Shown piece after piece: positions 1 through 13,665 of a DNA stretch of 64,000 nt. The notes under the pieces were generated by a model that saw only the letters and a program-made list of their open reading frames with translations, was not told the origin of the DNA and made no database searches. Position numbers and translations under genes: made by a program. The DNA comes from Ceraceosorus guamensis (lineage: Eukaryota; Basidiomycota; Exobasidiomycetes; Ceraceosorales; Ceraceosoraceae). The stretch lies in NCBI RefSeq assembly GCF_003144195.1, contig NW_020290024.1:62001-126000 (forward strand), given 5' to 3'. How positions within the stretch are numbered: position 1 is the first letter of the stretch; every line of letters starts with the position of its first letter.

Positions 1-1417
1 ATTGCTCCTCTCAACGCACCACCTCAGCGGAGAGGAGCGATCGCCGCCCCAGGCTTCTCGAGTCTTACGCGTTCGAACACTTCAATTCCGGGCATGTCCT
101 CGATGGGCTCGTCGCCATTCCAGCCCGGCTACGAAGACAGTCGTACAACTCACGACGGAGTGCCCGCTTACGCACCGAGCGGTTCGGGTCTTGGCCCTAG
201 CGCTAGTATTCCGGCCTCTTGGACCGACTTGCGTCGCTCAAGTCGTGGCAGCGCGCCCCCTCTGGACAACAACTACCTCGCTAGCTTCTCGACTGCTCCA
301 TCAGCCTCTGCAGCTGACGGCATTCCTCCGACCACTACCTACCAATCAACTTCTTCTTACCCAAGCTCGGCCGCGGTCACTGCAGCGACCTCAGCAAGCT
401 CGCACGCGGCTTACGTCTCCGCTGCCTATTCCGCCCCTCCCAGCGGCCCTTCATTTGCGCCCATGCACGTGAGCCAGTATGGGAATCCGACTGCTGGGCT
501 GGGACGTCCTGCTTGGCAACCTACCATGACGGCTGGACCCTCCATGCACAACATGTATGCGCCCAGCGGTCTGTCTTTTGACGTCGCCAAGCCCCGGCCG
601 CGATCCGGCCCACGCATAGATTCTGACGTCCCGCGAAACTTCAGGTGTCAGTATGCGGGATGCCCCGCTCGATTCCAACGCAATCATGACCTCAAGCGCC
701 ATCAGCGAGGTCACCTCGCAACCCGGCCCTTCTCGTGCTCGTGTGGAAAGAGCTTCAGCCGCAAGGACGCATTAAAGCGACACATGCTTGTCAAGGTGAG
801 TTGCAACGCCGTGCTCGTCTTGTTGGTTGTTGCCGGACGCTAACTCGGAACTCGCTTCGCGCGGATAGGGATGCGGGCACGCATCGCGACGAGATGGTGC
901 GGGTGGTAAGTCGCAGGAGCGAGACGCCAAGAGGTCCAACAGTCAAGGCCCCGATGCAGGACCGGAAGGCGAAGTGGATGACCAAGATGATCTGGATGAA
1001 GGTGAAGATCAAAGTCCAGATGAAGAGCGCCAGGACATGGACACTCAAGATGCTGAAGAGTACGGCCGACATCGCGGCTACTCTGGCTCAAGCACCCACA
1101 CGCCGGGCTGGCAAGACACAGCGAGATCGCGCATGACTTCCGCTCCTCAATCTCGCGCACCTTTGCGCACACACTCTTCGGACGAGTGGAGTGGCCGATC
1201 ATCGCATGATGTTCATGGTTCGCCCTCTCGTGTGGAGAGCGGATCTGGTAGCCACTATGCGACCTCTGTTGCTTCGTATCAGCCCTCGACGAGCAACTAC
1301 CTGAGCTCGCACAGCGCGTACTCTAGTGCTTATGATCCGCCATCCAGCACGATTCGCAGAGAAAGCATCGCCAGCTTGCTTAACTTTCCCTCGACCCCCA
1401 TCGTGCCTGGCAGGTAG
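1..1417 (+). CDS. C2H2 zinc-finger transcription factor, Swi5/Ace2-like (5' partial)
   Basis: Probable sequence-specific nuclear transcription factor. The reading frame is open from base 1, so the true start lies left of the window. Exons are 1-795 and 869-1417, joined in phase 0 by a 73-nt GTGAGT..GATAG intron. A Ser/Ala/Pro-rich N-terminal part is followed by a classical finger (CQYAGC...HDLKRHQRGH, about 648-714). The second finger, CSCGKSFSRKDALKRH, is completed across the splice by KGCGH and so reads as C2HC. The HDLKRH linker and the CGKxFxRxDAL finger resemble the last two fingers of yeast Swi5/Ace2. That is family resemblance, not proof of orthology. Exon 2 carries an acidic Asp/Glu stretch, a Ser-rich tail and a conserved-looking end, SIASLLNFPSTPIVPGR. 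Which genes it controls cannot be read from the sequence. Confidence 0.85.
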
Positions 1418-2216
1418 TGGCGCTTGGACGATTCCTTTGCCCCGCCTTTTTTGGTAACTTGCTGTCGTGTCCTTGTCCCCTCCGACTTTGACTCTTGCAC
1501 GCCTCCGACGTCACCTATGTGCGATCCAATCGACGATGTTCTCTTTTCTGCTTTCACCTCCGTCGGCCCCCTTTTGCGCTACGATTTTGGTCATGCCTCT
1601 AGATCGCTCAGAATGAGAATCATGAATGTCACACATGCTTTTCCTCCATTCCCGTCTGATCACGTTTGCGCCTGGCTCGCGCAGCGGGCTCGTCCACCAC
1701 GAGTCTGATGTACAGCGACGTGCTCTCTAGCACTTGGTGACCGCTTGTTCATCAGCCGATTGGTAGAGGCGTGTGGTATGTCAAGTGCGATACACAGAAG
1801 TGACGAGGATGCTTGCCTGGCAAATCCTTGCATGTTGGGTGAGGCGCACAGCAGACCATGCGACGGTGCGCGAATTCACGAATCGCAAGTCACGAGTGCC
1901 GACGCGCGTTTTTTCACGATTCGAGTCACGAGTCCTCGAGTGAATTTGAATCAGAATGTGAATCTCGATGATGAGATGTGCTTGCGCATTCTTGTTTGAC
2001 CCGCGAGACTGCGGGTCCAAAGGGTCGCACACTGCGGCCATTTCTTCTGACCTCATGGCCACCATGCATGCGCTGCTTCTCGAACGTCTTCACATCAAGT
2101 CACAGCGCTCTTCGCATCCAAGCATTGATAGGATTCTCAAGTCGAGGTATAAGCGCGGGACAAAGCACCAGAGTCGAAGCGCGACGAGAAAGACATCAAG
2201 ACGAAGTTTCTCGGTC
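1418..2216. other. Intergenic spacer with TCACGA motifs
   Basis: No convincing coding frame. Open frames here are short, show no intron support and match no family I know. Positions 1874-1941 hold a cluster of the TCACGA/TCACGAGTC motif that recurs in other long spacers of this window, followed by an ATTTGAATCAGAATGTGAATC stretch. It should contain the terminator of the zinc-finger gene and the promoter of the next gene. Confidence 0.6.
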
Positions 2217-3707
2217 ATGTCGGGTCTCGGCGCTCCTCTGCCTGCATCGGGCAGCTTCATCAAGAATGTACGATCCAGCTGCGCAGAGATGCGCTCCCAC
2301 GCCAACATTTCGATCAATGAGGAGGCGGTTGCTGCATTCCTGACCCATTTGGATAGAGCAGATTTTGAGAGACTGAGCAGGCAACATGGACTTACGCTTC
2401 CACTCAGCTTTGATAGCGTTGCTGAAGAAGTGGTGAGTAGGGAAACACTTGCCATCGATATCTCCCCCCTCCTCAGATTGTCACAGCTTGCTACGATTTA
2501 GCCGCTCGCAAGCAAGAACTGACAGGTCTTCTTTCGGCCAAAATGTGATATTTGCACGGTTTGACAGAATCTACTGGCTGTGCTGTCTCTGCTCAATTTC
2601 TTGTCGGCATATCGAGCGCCACTGCACAAGGCTACTGGATCTGGCGCTTATCAAGCCGTGCTGCGACTAGTTATAGGTCTCTACATTTCCGGGCCCAATG
2701 CGCTTTCCGCCCTCGCTCTCAAAGAGCTCAAAGCCGATGGAGTCGCTTCGCTCTTGAACGTCTCCACTACGCAAGAGTCGTCCAGCGGGATACCCGGGGT
2801 GGTGCTGGGACAACCCAACACGGGAGACATGTACGAAGTTTGCCAACTCGTTGCTAGAGCTTGCAACAGTACTGGAGAAGTGCTGCTTCGTTTGGGACTT
2901 GTAGATTTGGGCAGCTTGGTACTGAAAGCATTGGAGAGAGCCAGGACATTGAGCGACGAAGAGCGCTGCGAAGCAGTGTTGGCCGAGGTGAGCTTCTCGC
3001 TTCATAGATGCGCCACATCATGCGGAGGAATACTGATGCGATGTCCACGGACTCTTTGTCGTCCTGTCAGCTCGTCTCCACCATCCCAGCCTTCGCAGAT
3101 GCCCACCTGATCGACGGCAGTCGACCCGTTTATCTCTTCAAAAAGGCCTTCTTCCTCCTTCAAGCCATCTCTCAACGAGGTGTAGCCAACGCACCAAGCA
3201 CAAAGACGCTGCCCATGTTCGTCGATAACGTTCTGCCCACCATGCTCATCCAGCTCGGAATACTGGATACGAGCAACGTGTCGAGCTCCTTTGCAGCTCT
3301 GAAGGCGTTCAGACCTGTGCGCGCCCCTGAGACGGACAGCAAAGGCGCAAAAGCTCAGCACGAGGCGGTAGAGGAAGGACCTCGACTAAGTGCAGAGGAA
3401 GCGTACGTCATCAGAGCTTCAGCACTGGATGCTGGCTCTTTCATCGTCAAGCGAGCACACGAAATAGCGCAGCAAGATGCACCCAAATACGAATGGCTCG
3501 GCGCGCTGACAGAAGCGGATCTTGGTGAGTGGTGTAGCGACAGAGCTGCTACATGACTGGGCGCCTTTCGCAAACGCATGCTGACGCTCGATCAAACGTC
3601 CGCGCTTGCCACGCCCAACAGACGGCTACTTGTGGTCTGTTGCCAAGGACGATGCTTCGCTTCGGCGAGTGCCGCGTCTGGTAGAGAGAGGCACCATCAT
3701 GTATTGA
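2217..3707 (+). CDS. QNG1: Queuosine salvage protein (DUF2419 / Qng1 family)
   Basis: Family members hydrolyse queuosine 5'-phosphate to release queuine, which is re-used for tRNA wobble modification. Exons are 2217-2432, 2568-2987, 3071-3524 and 3622-3707, with phases 0, 0, 1; the product is 391 aa. Family marks in order are: SINEEAVAAFL near the N-terminus; NLLAVLSLLNF at the exon 1/2 junction, the hydrophobic LNF core of this family; LFKKAFFLLQAI; MFVDNVLPTMLIQLGIL, matching the 'FxDxxxPxxLxxLGxL' block; YVIRASALDAG; and a C-terminal DGYLWSVAKDD...RLVERGTIMY resembling the usual LW...R..xxYY end. The last exon is only 86 nt, but its phase and the conserved Trp/Tyr end support it. I rely on remembered family patterns, so a domain search would settle it. 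Confidence 0.75.
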
Positions 3708-3973
3708 GAAGTGTGCAATGCGGATCGCTTCAAAGGCACATGCTGTCTCGCGAGGTCGCGATTTGCTGCTTTGTCCGCAGGCTTTCCCTGCCATGCAATC
3801 AGCCGACAGACCTTGGACTCGCGCCCGTGACTTGCTCCTTGTTGCGATGCATTGAGACCAGGCCCGCAAACCGCATCGTGTCGCCTTCGCCTCAGCTTCG
3901 ATCTTGCACGCTCTCAAGTCACCATGGTGGGCATCTGACGTTTGCATCTCTCCATCCCCCCCTTCGCGTATCC

Positions 3974-5425
<1,452 letters not shown>

Positions 5426-7285
5426 ATGCAGACGGAAGGCGATGCTTCTTCAAGCGACAAGATCGCAGAATCGTCGCAGCATGCGAATGGTCTCTCCGCC
5501 TCTCGACTTTCTCTCAACCTGCATCTTCACCAAGCGTGCGAAGCTGGCAATCTTGACAGGGCCAAGGAGTGCTTGGAACGAGGTGCGGATGCGTGGTGGG
5601 AGGATGAGGGGACGATCGGATGGAGCGCTCTGCATTTCGCTGCGGAGAGCGGCAACACCAAATTGGTCAGATTTTTGCTCAGAAGAGGAGCGCTTTGGAA
5701 TGCTGGTGGGTCTCGCTGATTCTCAGATGAAGGTGGCTTGTAGTGAAACTCGATCAAGCGATCGTGCTCTGCTCATGCTCATGCTCTCCGTGTACTCCTT
5801 TTCTTGTCTGCACGGCGTTTCATCAGTCGACTCTAACGGCATCACCGCAGCCGAGGTCGCTTGGTCCCTCAATGACGCAGCTACATATCGGGCCATCATG
5901 GATGGTGAGCAAGCATGTGACGTCTAGCACTTGCAACCGCGCGCTGAGCCTTCTCAAGCCGGTCGTGCGCGAAACAGAGGGCGTGCGACAAACGATGCTT
6001 CGCAATGCTCTCGATCAGCGAGCTCGTGTCGAGGCTGCCGAGGATGCAGCAGCGGAAGAGACGGGTGCAGATGCGGAGGGCATGTTGGTGGAAGTGCAAG
6101 CCGATGGGCATCTCGTCCTTCGACCTGATGCTCACGGAGAGGTATCAGCTAATAACGAGGCCTTCTTGTCCAGCAAATTGTCGTTCGAGAGGGGAGAGGA
6201 TGGGCTAGAGAGATGCGTCGATGTGGACGGTGGAGTGGTCATGGCGGGCTGGGAAACGTGAGTGTGCTCACAGCTCGGCAAGAGTCCATACGTAGAAAGC
6301 GGAGTTCTGAGCGCAATGCCGTTGCTCTTCTGAAGCGACATCATGGAAAAGACTGCAGAATTGCTGTGCGCAGGTCAGGAAGAGGGATTCAGCGTGCTCA
6401 ATATAGGCTTTGGCCTCGGCATCGTGAGCACTTCATTCTCGCACTCTCTCCCAACCGCTGCTCCACGTCCAACGTGCTCAGGACACACTCCCCATCTGCA
6501 GATCGACACGCTCTTTCAAAACTACAAGCCCGGACGCCATGTCATCGTAGAGCCACACGCGGACGTCGTAGCTCACCTTCGCGCCCAAGGTTGGCAATCC
6601 AAGCCAGGCGTGCAAGTGGTCCAACAGAGATGGCAAGAGTGCATTGCGGAGCTGAGCGACTTTGGTGAGCAAAAAGAGCTGCAGACCTTGGGCCACCTAA
6701 AGATTCGATTCTTGTAATCCATACTGATCAAGGAGGAATCTTCTTTGGCAAAACCAAGACGTCATCTATACCGACACATACTCGGAAGATTATGCGGCGC
6801 TCAACGACTTTTTCGACAAGTTGCCAGATCTCGTCTCCGGCCCCTCTGCTCGCTTCTCATTCTGTCGGTACAATGATGCTTGATGCATGCCATTTGCGAT
6901 CCGCTCTCGTCCTGCCGACTGCCCGCTCATCCCCATCCACCCTGGCTCACCTGCCACAGTCCACGGTCTAGCAGGTACGAACCCATTTCTATACGGTAAG
7001 CATCGCGCTGACCTGACTAGCTTTCTTCAAGCTACAAAAATGCGCCCAGACTTGTGCAGAACCGATTCTTCCCCCTGGCCTCACACGCGACCTCTCCACC
7101 TCCACTCAGACGTCTATACGCGCGTGGCGGAGCTAGATCTGATCGGTATAGGCTTGCAAACGCAGTGGCACACCATCAGACCCGCGCTAGCGAATACAGA
7201 ATTGATTTGGAAGGGCACAAAGAGAGCTTATTGGACCTTGGACGAGTTCAGGATACCTCTCTGCTCCATGCAGATCTTGCAATGA
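5426..7285 (+). CDS. RMT2: Protein arginine N5-methyltransferase Rmt2
   Basis: SAM-dependent enzyme that methylates the delta nitrogen of arginine; in yeast the known substrate is ribosomal protein Rpl12. Eight exons: 5426-5705, 5827-5904, 5978-6257, 6336-6423, 6502-6664, 6759-6863, 6960-6995 and 7110-7285, giving 401 aa, close to the 412 aa of yeast Rmt2. The N-terminal third has ankyrin-like repeats (LHQACEAGNLDRAKECLERG; GWSALHFAAESGN). The catalytic half shows VLNIGFGLGI (SAM-binding glycine loop), IVEPHADVVAHLRAQGW, IYTDTYSEDYAALNDFF and FFHGLAGTNPFLYDVYTRV. Every junction restores a conserved block in phase. The sixth intron uses an unusual GTCGGT donor, the weakest splice in the model. 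Confidence 0.93.
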
Positions 7286-7763
7286 GATGACGATGATGAT
7301 GATGATCGGAGGAGCTCATGAAAATCAGATCGTGTGCGAAGATCGCAGCCAGATCGGACGCTTGTGTTTCACGACCCGCTAGCGGATCAGCATCATCTGC
7401 TAAATCTGTGATCCACGGCTCAGATGCGGGGTTTTTTTTTTTTTTTTTTAAGAAAGCAGTCGGCCGATCCACTGTAAGGTTGCTTGTACAAGGTGTTTAC
7501 AAGTATATGCCAGGGCCAAGAGCTTCGAAAAGGGAGGACAGACCCGACCTCTACGCCGCGCTGGAGATTCTTGACCCGACACGCACGATATGCGCCTCAG
7601 AGTGGATCTGCTATTTGTTGAGATGAGAGAATATGGCAAATAGAAGCGCAGGGTATATTCCACGGCCATCCTGACCGGGGCGCAGAGCGGCAAGCCCAGT
7701 CTGCAGCGTATTCGCGACTGATGGAGGGATCCGCTCCAGCACACCTTTATGCCCAGAACATGC
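7286..7763. other. Convergent intergenic region with 18-nt T run
   Basis: Space between the 3' ends of RMT2 and the Hsp70-like gene. It contains a GATGATGATGATGAT stretch near 7287 and an uninterrupted run of 18 T at 7432-7449, the longest homopolymer I noticed in the window. No supported gene. Confidence 0.6.
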
Positions 7764-10698
7764 CTAATTGTGAGTCGCCGCAACGCTGACCGGTCCTCGG
7801 TAGAGCGAGCCTCCGTGCCTGAACAAGCACTGAGCTGAAATTTCCGTCGCGTTCAGTCTCATCGCTAGCTCGACGTCTGCCCTGATGTATTCCCCTCCGT
7901 CGGTCGAACGGCAAGTCTTGAGCAGTGGCCGGAACGGCTCCATGCTTGAAAACCGCGCCGGAGTCAGCGACCCGTCTCTGCTACTCGAGAGCGTCTTGTG
8001 GTGAAGCGAGCGACTCACTCAATCATGAAAGTAGCCAGCTGCTCGAAACCCGCCTCGTCGACGAACTGCACATGAGGATACTATAAGCAGCGCCCACAGA
8101 GATCGACAATTTCGACAGACGCTCACCTCTGTGCCTTCCTCATCGCCACGATATACATAGAGCGAAATGGCAGCGGTGCAGGGCACATTCTTGAGCCATG
8201 TCAAAACAAAAGGCGAGATCTACGTGGTGGGCAATTATGGCAAGTCAGAACAACGCAGAGTTTAGGCACGGGCTCTATTTGCATACTCACGTGCTCTTCG
8301 TCATCTCTTCCGCTCGTTCCCTTTCGCAGCACGCATCCAAAGGCACCCGGCAGATGCTCAGTGCCATCTACTCCACTGTACACTTGACCCCTGCGAGCAA
8401 CGTGACCAGGCTTCTCGGGCTTGTATACGGTAGCACACTTGATGCCGTAGTCCAGACGAGACACTCTACTCGACACTACGCCATCAATCAACCAGACCAA
8501 GGATCCGCTTGCTACAGCCTTTGCAGTGCTCTCGTCAGGCTTGCTGAGCTGTACCTTGTTTCCCAGGCGGCGCTGCACTTCATTTCGGTAAAATTCGCTA
8601 AAATGGGAGGGGTGTCTTGGCTCAGTCTGGCAGATTCCAAATCGGAAACAGTGATCCACTTTCACTAACCTTTCGCTAAATCCGCCCACCGCAGCAACTG
8701 TGATGAGACTGCCGGCACCGCCGCCGCACTGCTCCACACGCCTCTCGATGGACTCGACAGTAGCCTTGATGCTAGGTTCGAAGAGCTCTGCAATCTCTTT
8801 GCCAGTGAAGACCAATTTGCCTCTGCGCAAACCGATCTTGGAATCCGACTCCGACGAGGAGCCGATGGGCAGCAGAATCTGCTCCACATCCGCGCGCGCA
8901 AAGGATTGCTGCCGAACATCATGGTTTGAGAGGAGAAAGTGCAGTGAGCAACCAGGTGGGTGAATGCGGGAATTCTCAAGCCTGCCAACCTCACCTTGAT
9001 GCCTTCAGAAAATGCTTGGCGCAGATGGCGCAAGTCTTCAAAGTTGTCCCAACGTGTGCCTTTCAGGCGGTCTGATCATGGGAACGAAAATTGAGGCCGT
9101 CAGACCAGAGACATGTGTAGCTGATCAATCGTGAAGACTCACCTTGGATCAGAAGCATAGCTCTGTGATCTACAGTAGCAGAACCACCTATGATGCAGTC
9201 GCTCACTCCAACCTCTTTGCATTCAATCGCGGGCCAAACGCTCGTGACCTCGTAGGTGGTGATGTCGATCGTTCCACCTCCCGCATCGAGCACAATCAGA
9301 TGTTGGCCTGGCTTTTCCAGCCAGTCGCCCGCCGCTGACATTGCGCAATAATTGATCGATGCCTCTGCTTCTGTCACGAAACGGATGGCATCACTTCTCT
9401 CGGGGGGAATCAATTGAGCGTTGATGCAAGCTTGTCTAAGCACTTGCTGCTGCTGTAATTCCCAGCCGCATGGCGTTGTGATGATGCTGTTTATAGAAAC
9501 CACTTTGTGAGCGAATCGAGATAAATTGCTCCTGAAGTCATCGACTCACTACGAGGTATTCTGACCAAGAGTTTGGAGGACTTCGGCTCCGTTGTGCAAA
9601 CGAGAGAAGATATATGCTCCCTAGAAAGATATTCGAGATCAATGCTGATACATGAGGACCAAGCTTCGCAGGCATGCTCACTACGCAACGAATGATGTAT
9701 GCCAGAAAAGTGGAGCACACTTGCTCGGCAGTGACACCAGGGGGCAGTGGATCCAAATCCAGCTGATCCGTCGTCTCATTGGAGTCCCCGGCGAGAATGA
9801 CGTGCAAGTGTGCAGGCTTGAGGTGCAGCTGGTGTACGCAACGGAAGACGTGTGCACGAGAGGCGTGCCAAGCACGGCGTCAGCTCAGCTAAGCAATCGC
9901 CTTCCTTTTGGCGCTTCACTGCGTCCTCTCTGCCGAACTTTGCACTTACCTTCCACCAGCGGATCTGCGAACCACCTTCATCCAGAACTACATCTGCTTC
10001 AGGGCCCTCTGCTTCAGCACCAAAGAACCTGGCGTTGCCTTCTGCGTCGTAGGTGACAACGGATGGCACCTTTGCTGTAGTGGAGCAAACGCAGCATGGC
10101 GCAGACAAGTTCAGTCATTGCAAGTGAGGGCTGCCCCGAGGCCTCTGAAGCACTCCCCGGCCCCCACAATTTGGCTTCAGCAGCCAGACCTGCTACTCAC
10201 ACAGACCACTGGCCTGGCCAGGGTAAGCGCGGCAATCTTCGATACGAGGTTTCTTCCCAGGCTCAAGGATGCAGTAAGATGCGCCGGAGTAAGTTGTACC
10301 TGTTATAAAAAGCGGCTGATGGTCAGTTGAGCGCTCTCCTGGCTGCTTCTGACTGGCTGCTTATGAAGAAGCATCCATCCCAAGCACTCGGTCCATACTC
10401 GCATAGCATGCGCCGTCACCGAAATCGGATCAAGTACTCGATGCGCTGCGAAGGCCAGCCACTCACCCAGATCGATACTGATGATCAGCTGTCTCTCTCC
10501 CTGATATGGTAGCCAATCCTTACCCGCTCGTCGCTGCAAGCGCGGCGCGACGCTCCCATCAGCCAGGTACTGATTGTAATTGTTTCCAGTGACATTTGCG
10601 GAACCTGACGCATGGGCATTGCTGCCGTGTCCATTGCTAGAGCCACCGGATCGGTCCATGGTGGACACAGATTCGCGACCGAACCCGTTCGAGGGCAT
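7764..10698 (-). CDS. HSPA12-like Hsp70-family ATPase
   Basis: Hsp70-superfamily protein of the divergent HSPA12 type common in filamentous fungi, with an actin-like ATPase fold and no standard substrate-binding domain. Twelve exons (read 5'-3'): 10698-10467, 10299-10201, 10074-9950, 9828-9682, 9620-9550, 9486-9143, 9071-8995, 8908-8670, 8597-8291, 8219-8127, 8080-8019, 7944-7764; 658 aa. Phases agree throughout. Nucleotide-binding motifs are IISIDLGTTYSGASY (phosphate 1), HLIVLDAGGGTIDITTYEV (phosphate 2) and LITVAAVGGFSESEFYRNEV (adenosine). IITTPCGWE and FVTEAEASINYCA are HSPA12-type blocks. The end, GEYIRADVELAMRLNATEIS, matches the family's C-terminal sheet. Client and role are unknown. 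Eleven introns make it the most fragmented gene here. Confidence 0.88.
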
Positions 10699-12398
10699 GT
10701 TGTCGCTTCCACTAACAGTTCTCAGTCAATTGGTTGAGATGTGCGAAATCCTAAAGGATCTAATCCTCGTATGTTCGAGTCGGGCTCAAATATCCCAGCG
10801 AGACTGGGCGATGCCGCAGTTTATTCCAGCCTTGATATGTGAAAGCAAAGCGTTCCCCGCGCAGACTGACCGGGCTTGAGGGCTGAAGGGGCTGGAGGTA
10901 GATGAGAGAAGGCGAGTGCGTCAGGGAATTGGTGCAATGGTGAATAGAAGGCAGGCAGGAATTCATCGGAATGATAAGGTGTGCAGTTCGGTGGGTCGGT
11001 CACTCAAAAGGAATGCGAGCATCCAGCAGCACAGCAGACCTTGCGGGCGTCTGTTGCCCTGTTGGGGCTTCGCTCTACTCGATCTGCTGCTGGAGCAGTG
11101 CGCATGCAGCGGCTGGACTATAGGCTGCAGCAGCAGGCTTCTTGCGCGGCATGCATGCAGAAGCAGCTGCATATCACGAGTCAAGATCGAAAGACCGAGC
11201 TTCCACGCGGTGATGCGCGCGAGAAATGCAATTCCCGTGCGCGCGCGGCGTTCCTGGGTTTCGCAGGCCGCGCGGAGAACCAGCGCATCAGGCATGGGCA
11301 TGTTGTCTCACACATACGTGATTGCGCTTCATTCGATCGCGGCTGAGAGAGCTGATAATTGGTTCCGCGTGTCGGTCATCATTATCGTGCCTGTGTAAAT
11401 TTGTCCAAATAGGCATTTAAATGGTGCACGACGTAACCTATGCCAGCACAAACGATCATTCCACTCAGACCCAGTCATGGAGTGCACAGGAGACTGCTCT
11501 GACTCACGGTCGTGAGCTGAATACGAGCGCGACGAGCTGCAAAAAGGCGCAGGTCAAGTCAAGACTCGCGGATGCATGCATCTCCATGCAAGACCTTCGC
11601 GCGAAGACGAGACCTGAGAGTGCATGGTGAGACCTCGAGGTCGACGACGCTGCATCCATGGCAGACTGGCCTGCAAATCGGCCAGAATAGCGTAATGCTT
11701 CCTCGCAGACGATGTGCTGGTATGATGCGACAGGCTCCAAAGGTCCTTAGACGAAGCATCAGCACGCCCAACGCCATTCATGTACCGATCAAGATATATA
11801 AATTGGCCATGCTGAAGGGCAACGTGACGGCTCGCTCTCCCTTCGATCCGCGGCTGTTTCACCCGGCTGATCGCGGGTGGTACACAGCATGAATAGCGCA
11901 GCGAGCCCGCCACTCATGTATATAGCGGCGTAACAGCAGCGCGGCCTTGATCGAGAACCGCATGCGCCGCTGCGCCAACCAACGCCCAAGCTAGCGCTTG
12001 CTCGTGCGTCAACACAACGAACTATTCTGACGCGGTGCTGATGCAGCGTATGCGTGTGCGCGAGCCATCAAGCAGCGAGCAGCAAAAACCTCATCAAGCC
12101 CAGCATATGGGCCCCTGCAAACCAGCCTAAGGCTGCACACAGCCGCGGCACTCGAGACTCACTCTCACGAATCGCTGAAGGAGCTAAATCCAGCATAGGC
12201 CGCTCGTCATCTCAGAGCACATGTCAGGAACGATCGGAGCATTCGGAGGTGTCACATAGCCATCGTATCGGGCAAGCACGTGCTAGCTTTGACGCAAAGG
12301 CGTGAGGTGAGGCGGTGGCCACGACGGCAAGTCTAGCTGCGACGCATTGAGCCAACGCGGATGGATCTTTGACAGCGCGTGCGAAGCTGGATCAAGCC
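10699..12398. other. Long gene-free spacer (1.7 kb)
   Basis: No frame here shows family resemblance, intron support or a sensible start, on either strand. The region is rich in short palindromic GCATGC/TGCATGCA runs (for example 11151-11158 and 11572-11582) and has an ATATATAA box at about 11793-11800. It must hold the divergent promoters of the Hsp70-like gene and NAA40. A short or noncoding transcript cannot be excluded. Confidence 0.5.
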
Positions 12399-13629
12399 AT
12401 GCCCAGCCATGGCAGATTGAGCGCAAGAGGCAAAGCTGCAGGAGCTGCTGATGGGTTGAGCGCACCGCCCGCTCTCCTATCCGCAAAGCAGGTGGCTGCC
12501 AGGGCTCAAAAAGTATGTACCGCGGTCTCGACATCGTGCTGATCGACTATACATATAGCCAATGCTGATCGTGTGATCACGAACATCAGATCACTGCTGC
12601 ACAGCTGCTCGAGCTGCTAGACCATGACGAGCGTCTTGTACACGTAAACGACGCTCAAAATGGAGCGCTACCAGACGAGTCTACGGTCAGCAGGGAGAAC
12701 CTGAGTGACGGACTGTCTCGGACTTTGAAGAAAGCGAATACCGAGTGAGTTCGCCGTGTATGCCAAGACGCCTAGGGAGCCAAGCCCTTCATATGCCTGA
12801 TACATGCCCCACCGCAAGATACACCCTCATGGTGGCCACTACTGCGGGGCTTTCCGATGCAGAGAAGGAGGAAACTTTCGCTCTTTTCCAAGCAAACATG
12901 CAGTCGCAGTACGTAAAGGATGCTCTGCGTGAGCGGGAGCAGATCCTGATACGACCGCACCTTTTACAGCTACGAAGGATCAGCTCAGGGTTGGGAACCA
13001 GCTGAGAAAAGGACCGAAATATTTGACCATCAGTCCCGCTTCTTGATTCTCGTCGAGGGCGCCCAATCGTCTATCACTCGACCAGCGGCGTTCGCGGTAT
13101 GGCGTTTTGATACAGAAGAGTGTGATCCGTCCGATCCGGCGCAGCGTCGTAGACCAGGTCGCAGGAGAGAAGAAGAGATCGAAGTGGCTTATTGGTGCGT
13201 AGGATGCCGGCTTCAGTCACCAACAGGCCCATCTTGTGATGCTCAAAGCGTTCCCTCTCGCCTATAGCTACGAGCTGCAGGTATCCTTACCGCACCGAAA
13301 AAACGGCTTGGGCAGGTTTCTCATGCAACAGCTGGAGCATATCGCTTGCAAGACTCGCATGCGCAAAGTCATGCTGACAGTCTTTAGCAACAATCTCGAA
13401 GCCAAAGCTTTCTATAAGAAGACCGGGTGAGTGCTTGCTTCGCATCCCTGTCCCCTCTGCATCCGACCGTGAACGAAGCTGACGCATGATGAGCAGATAC
13501 TGGACCGACTCGATCAGTCCCAATCAATGGTCTACAGAGAGCGCGACGTCTTTAGATCAAAAGGATGATAACGAGACAGAGTACGATTACGACATCCTCA
13601 GCAAATCTGTGGTACCGAGTACGCAATGA
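12399..13629 (+). CDS. NAA40: N-alpha-acetyltransferase 40 (NatD / Nat4)
   Basis: GNAT-family enzyme that acetylates the N-terminal Ser of histones H4 and H2A. Exons: 12399-12512, 12590-12744, 12819-12928, 12984-13194, 13268-13426 and 13497-13629; 293 aa. Family marks: FALFQANMQSQY and GWEPAEKR near the middle, RFLILVEG, AFAVWRFD, then EVAYCYELQVS with the codon for Cys split across an intron. The acetyl-CoA loop is RKNGLGRFLMQ (R-x-x-G-x-G), followed by RKVMLTVFSNN and FYKKTGYWTDSISPNQW. The third intron has two possible acceptors. I used the one at 12983 (55-nt intron), because it alone keeps phase with the GTGAGC donor. The nearer one at 12969 would need a GC donor and would restore a YEGSAQGW block. 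The N-terminal 80 residues are poorly conserved. Confidence 0.9.
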
Positions 13630-13665
13630 ATGCATTTCATCAAAGAGTTTGCGTGCGGTGCGATA

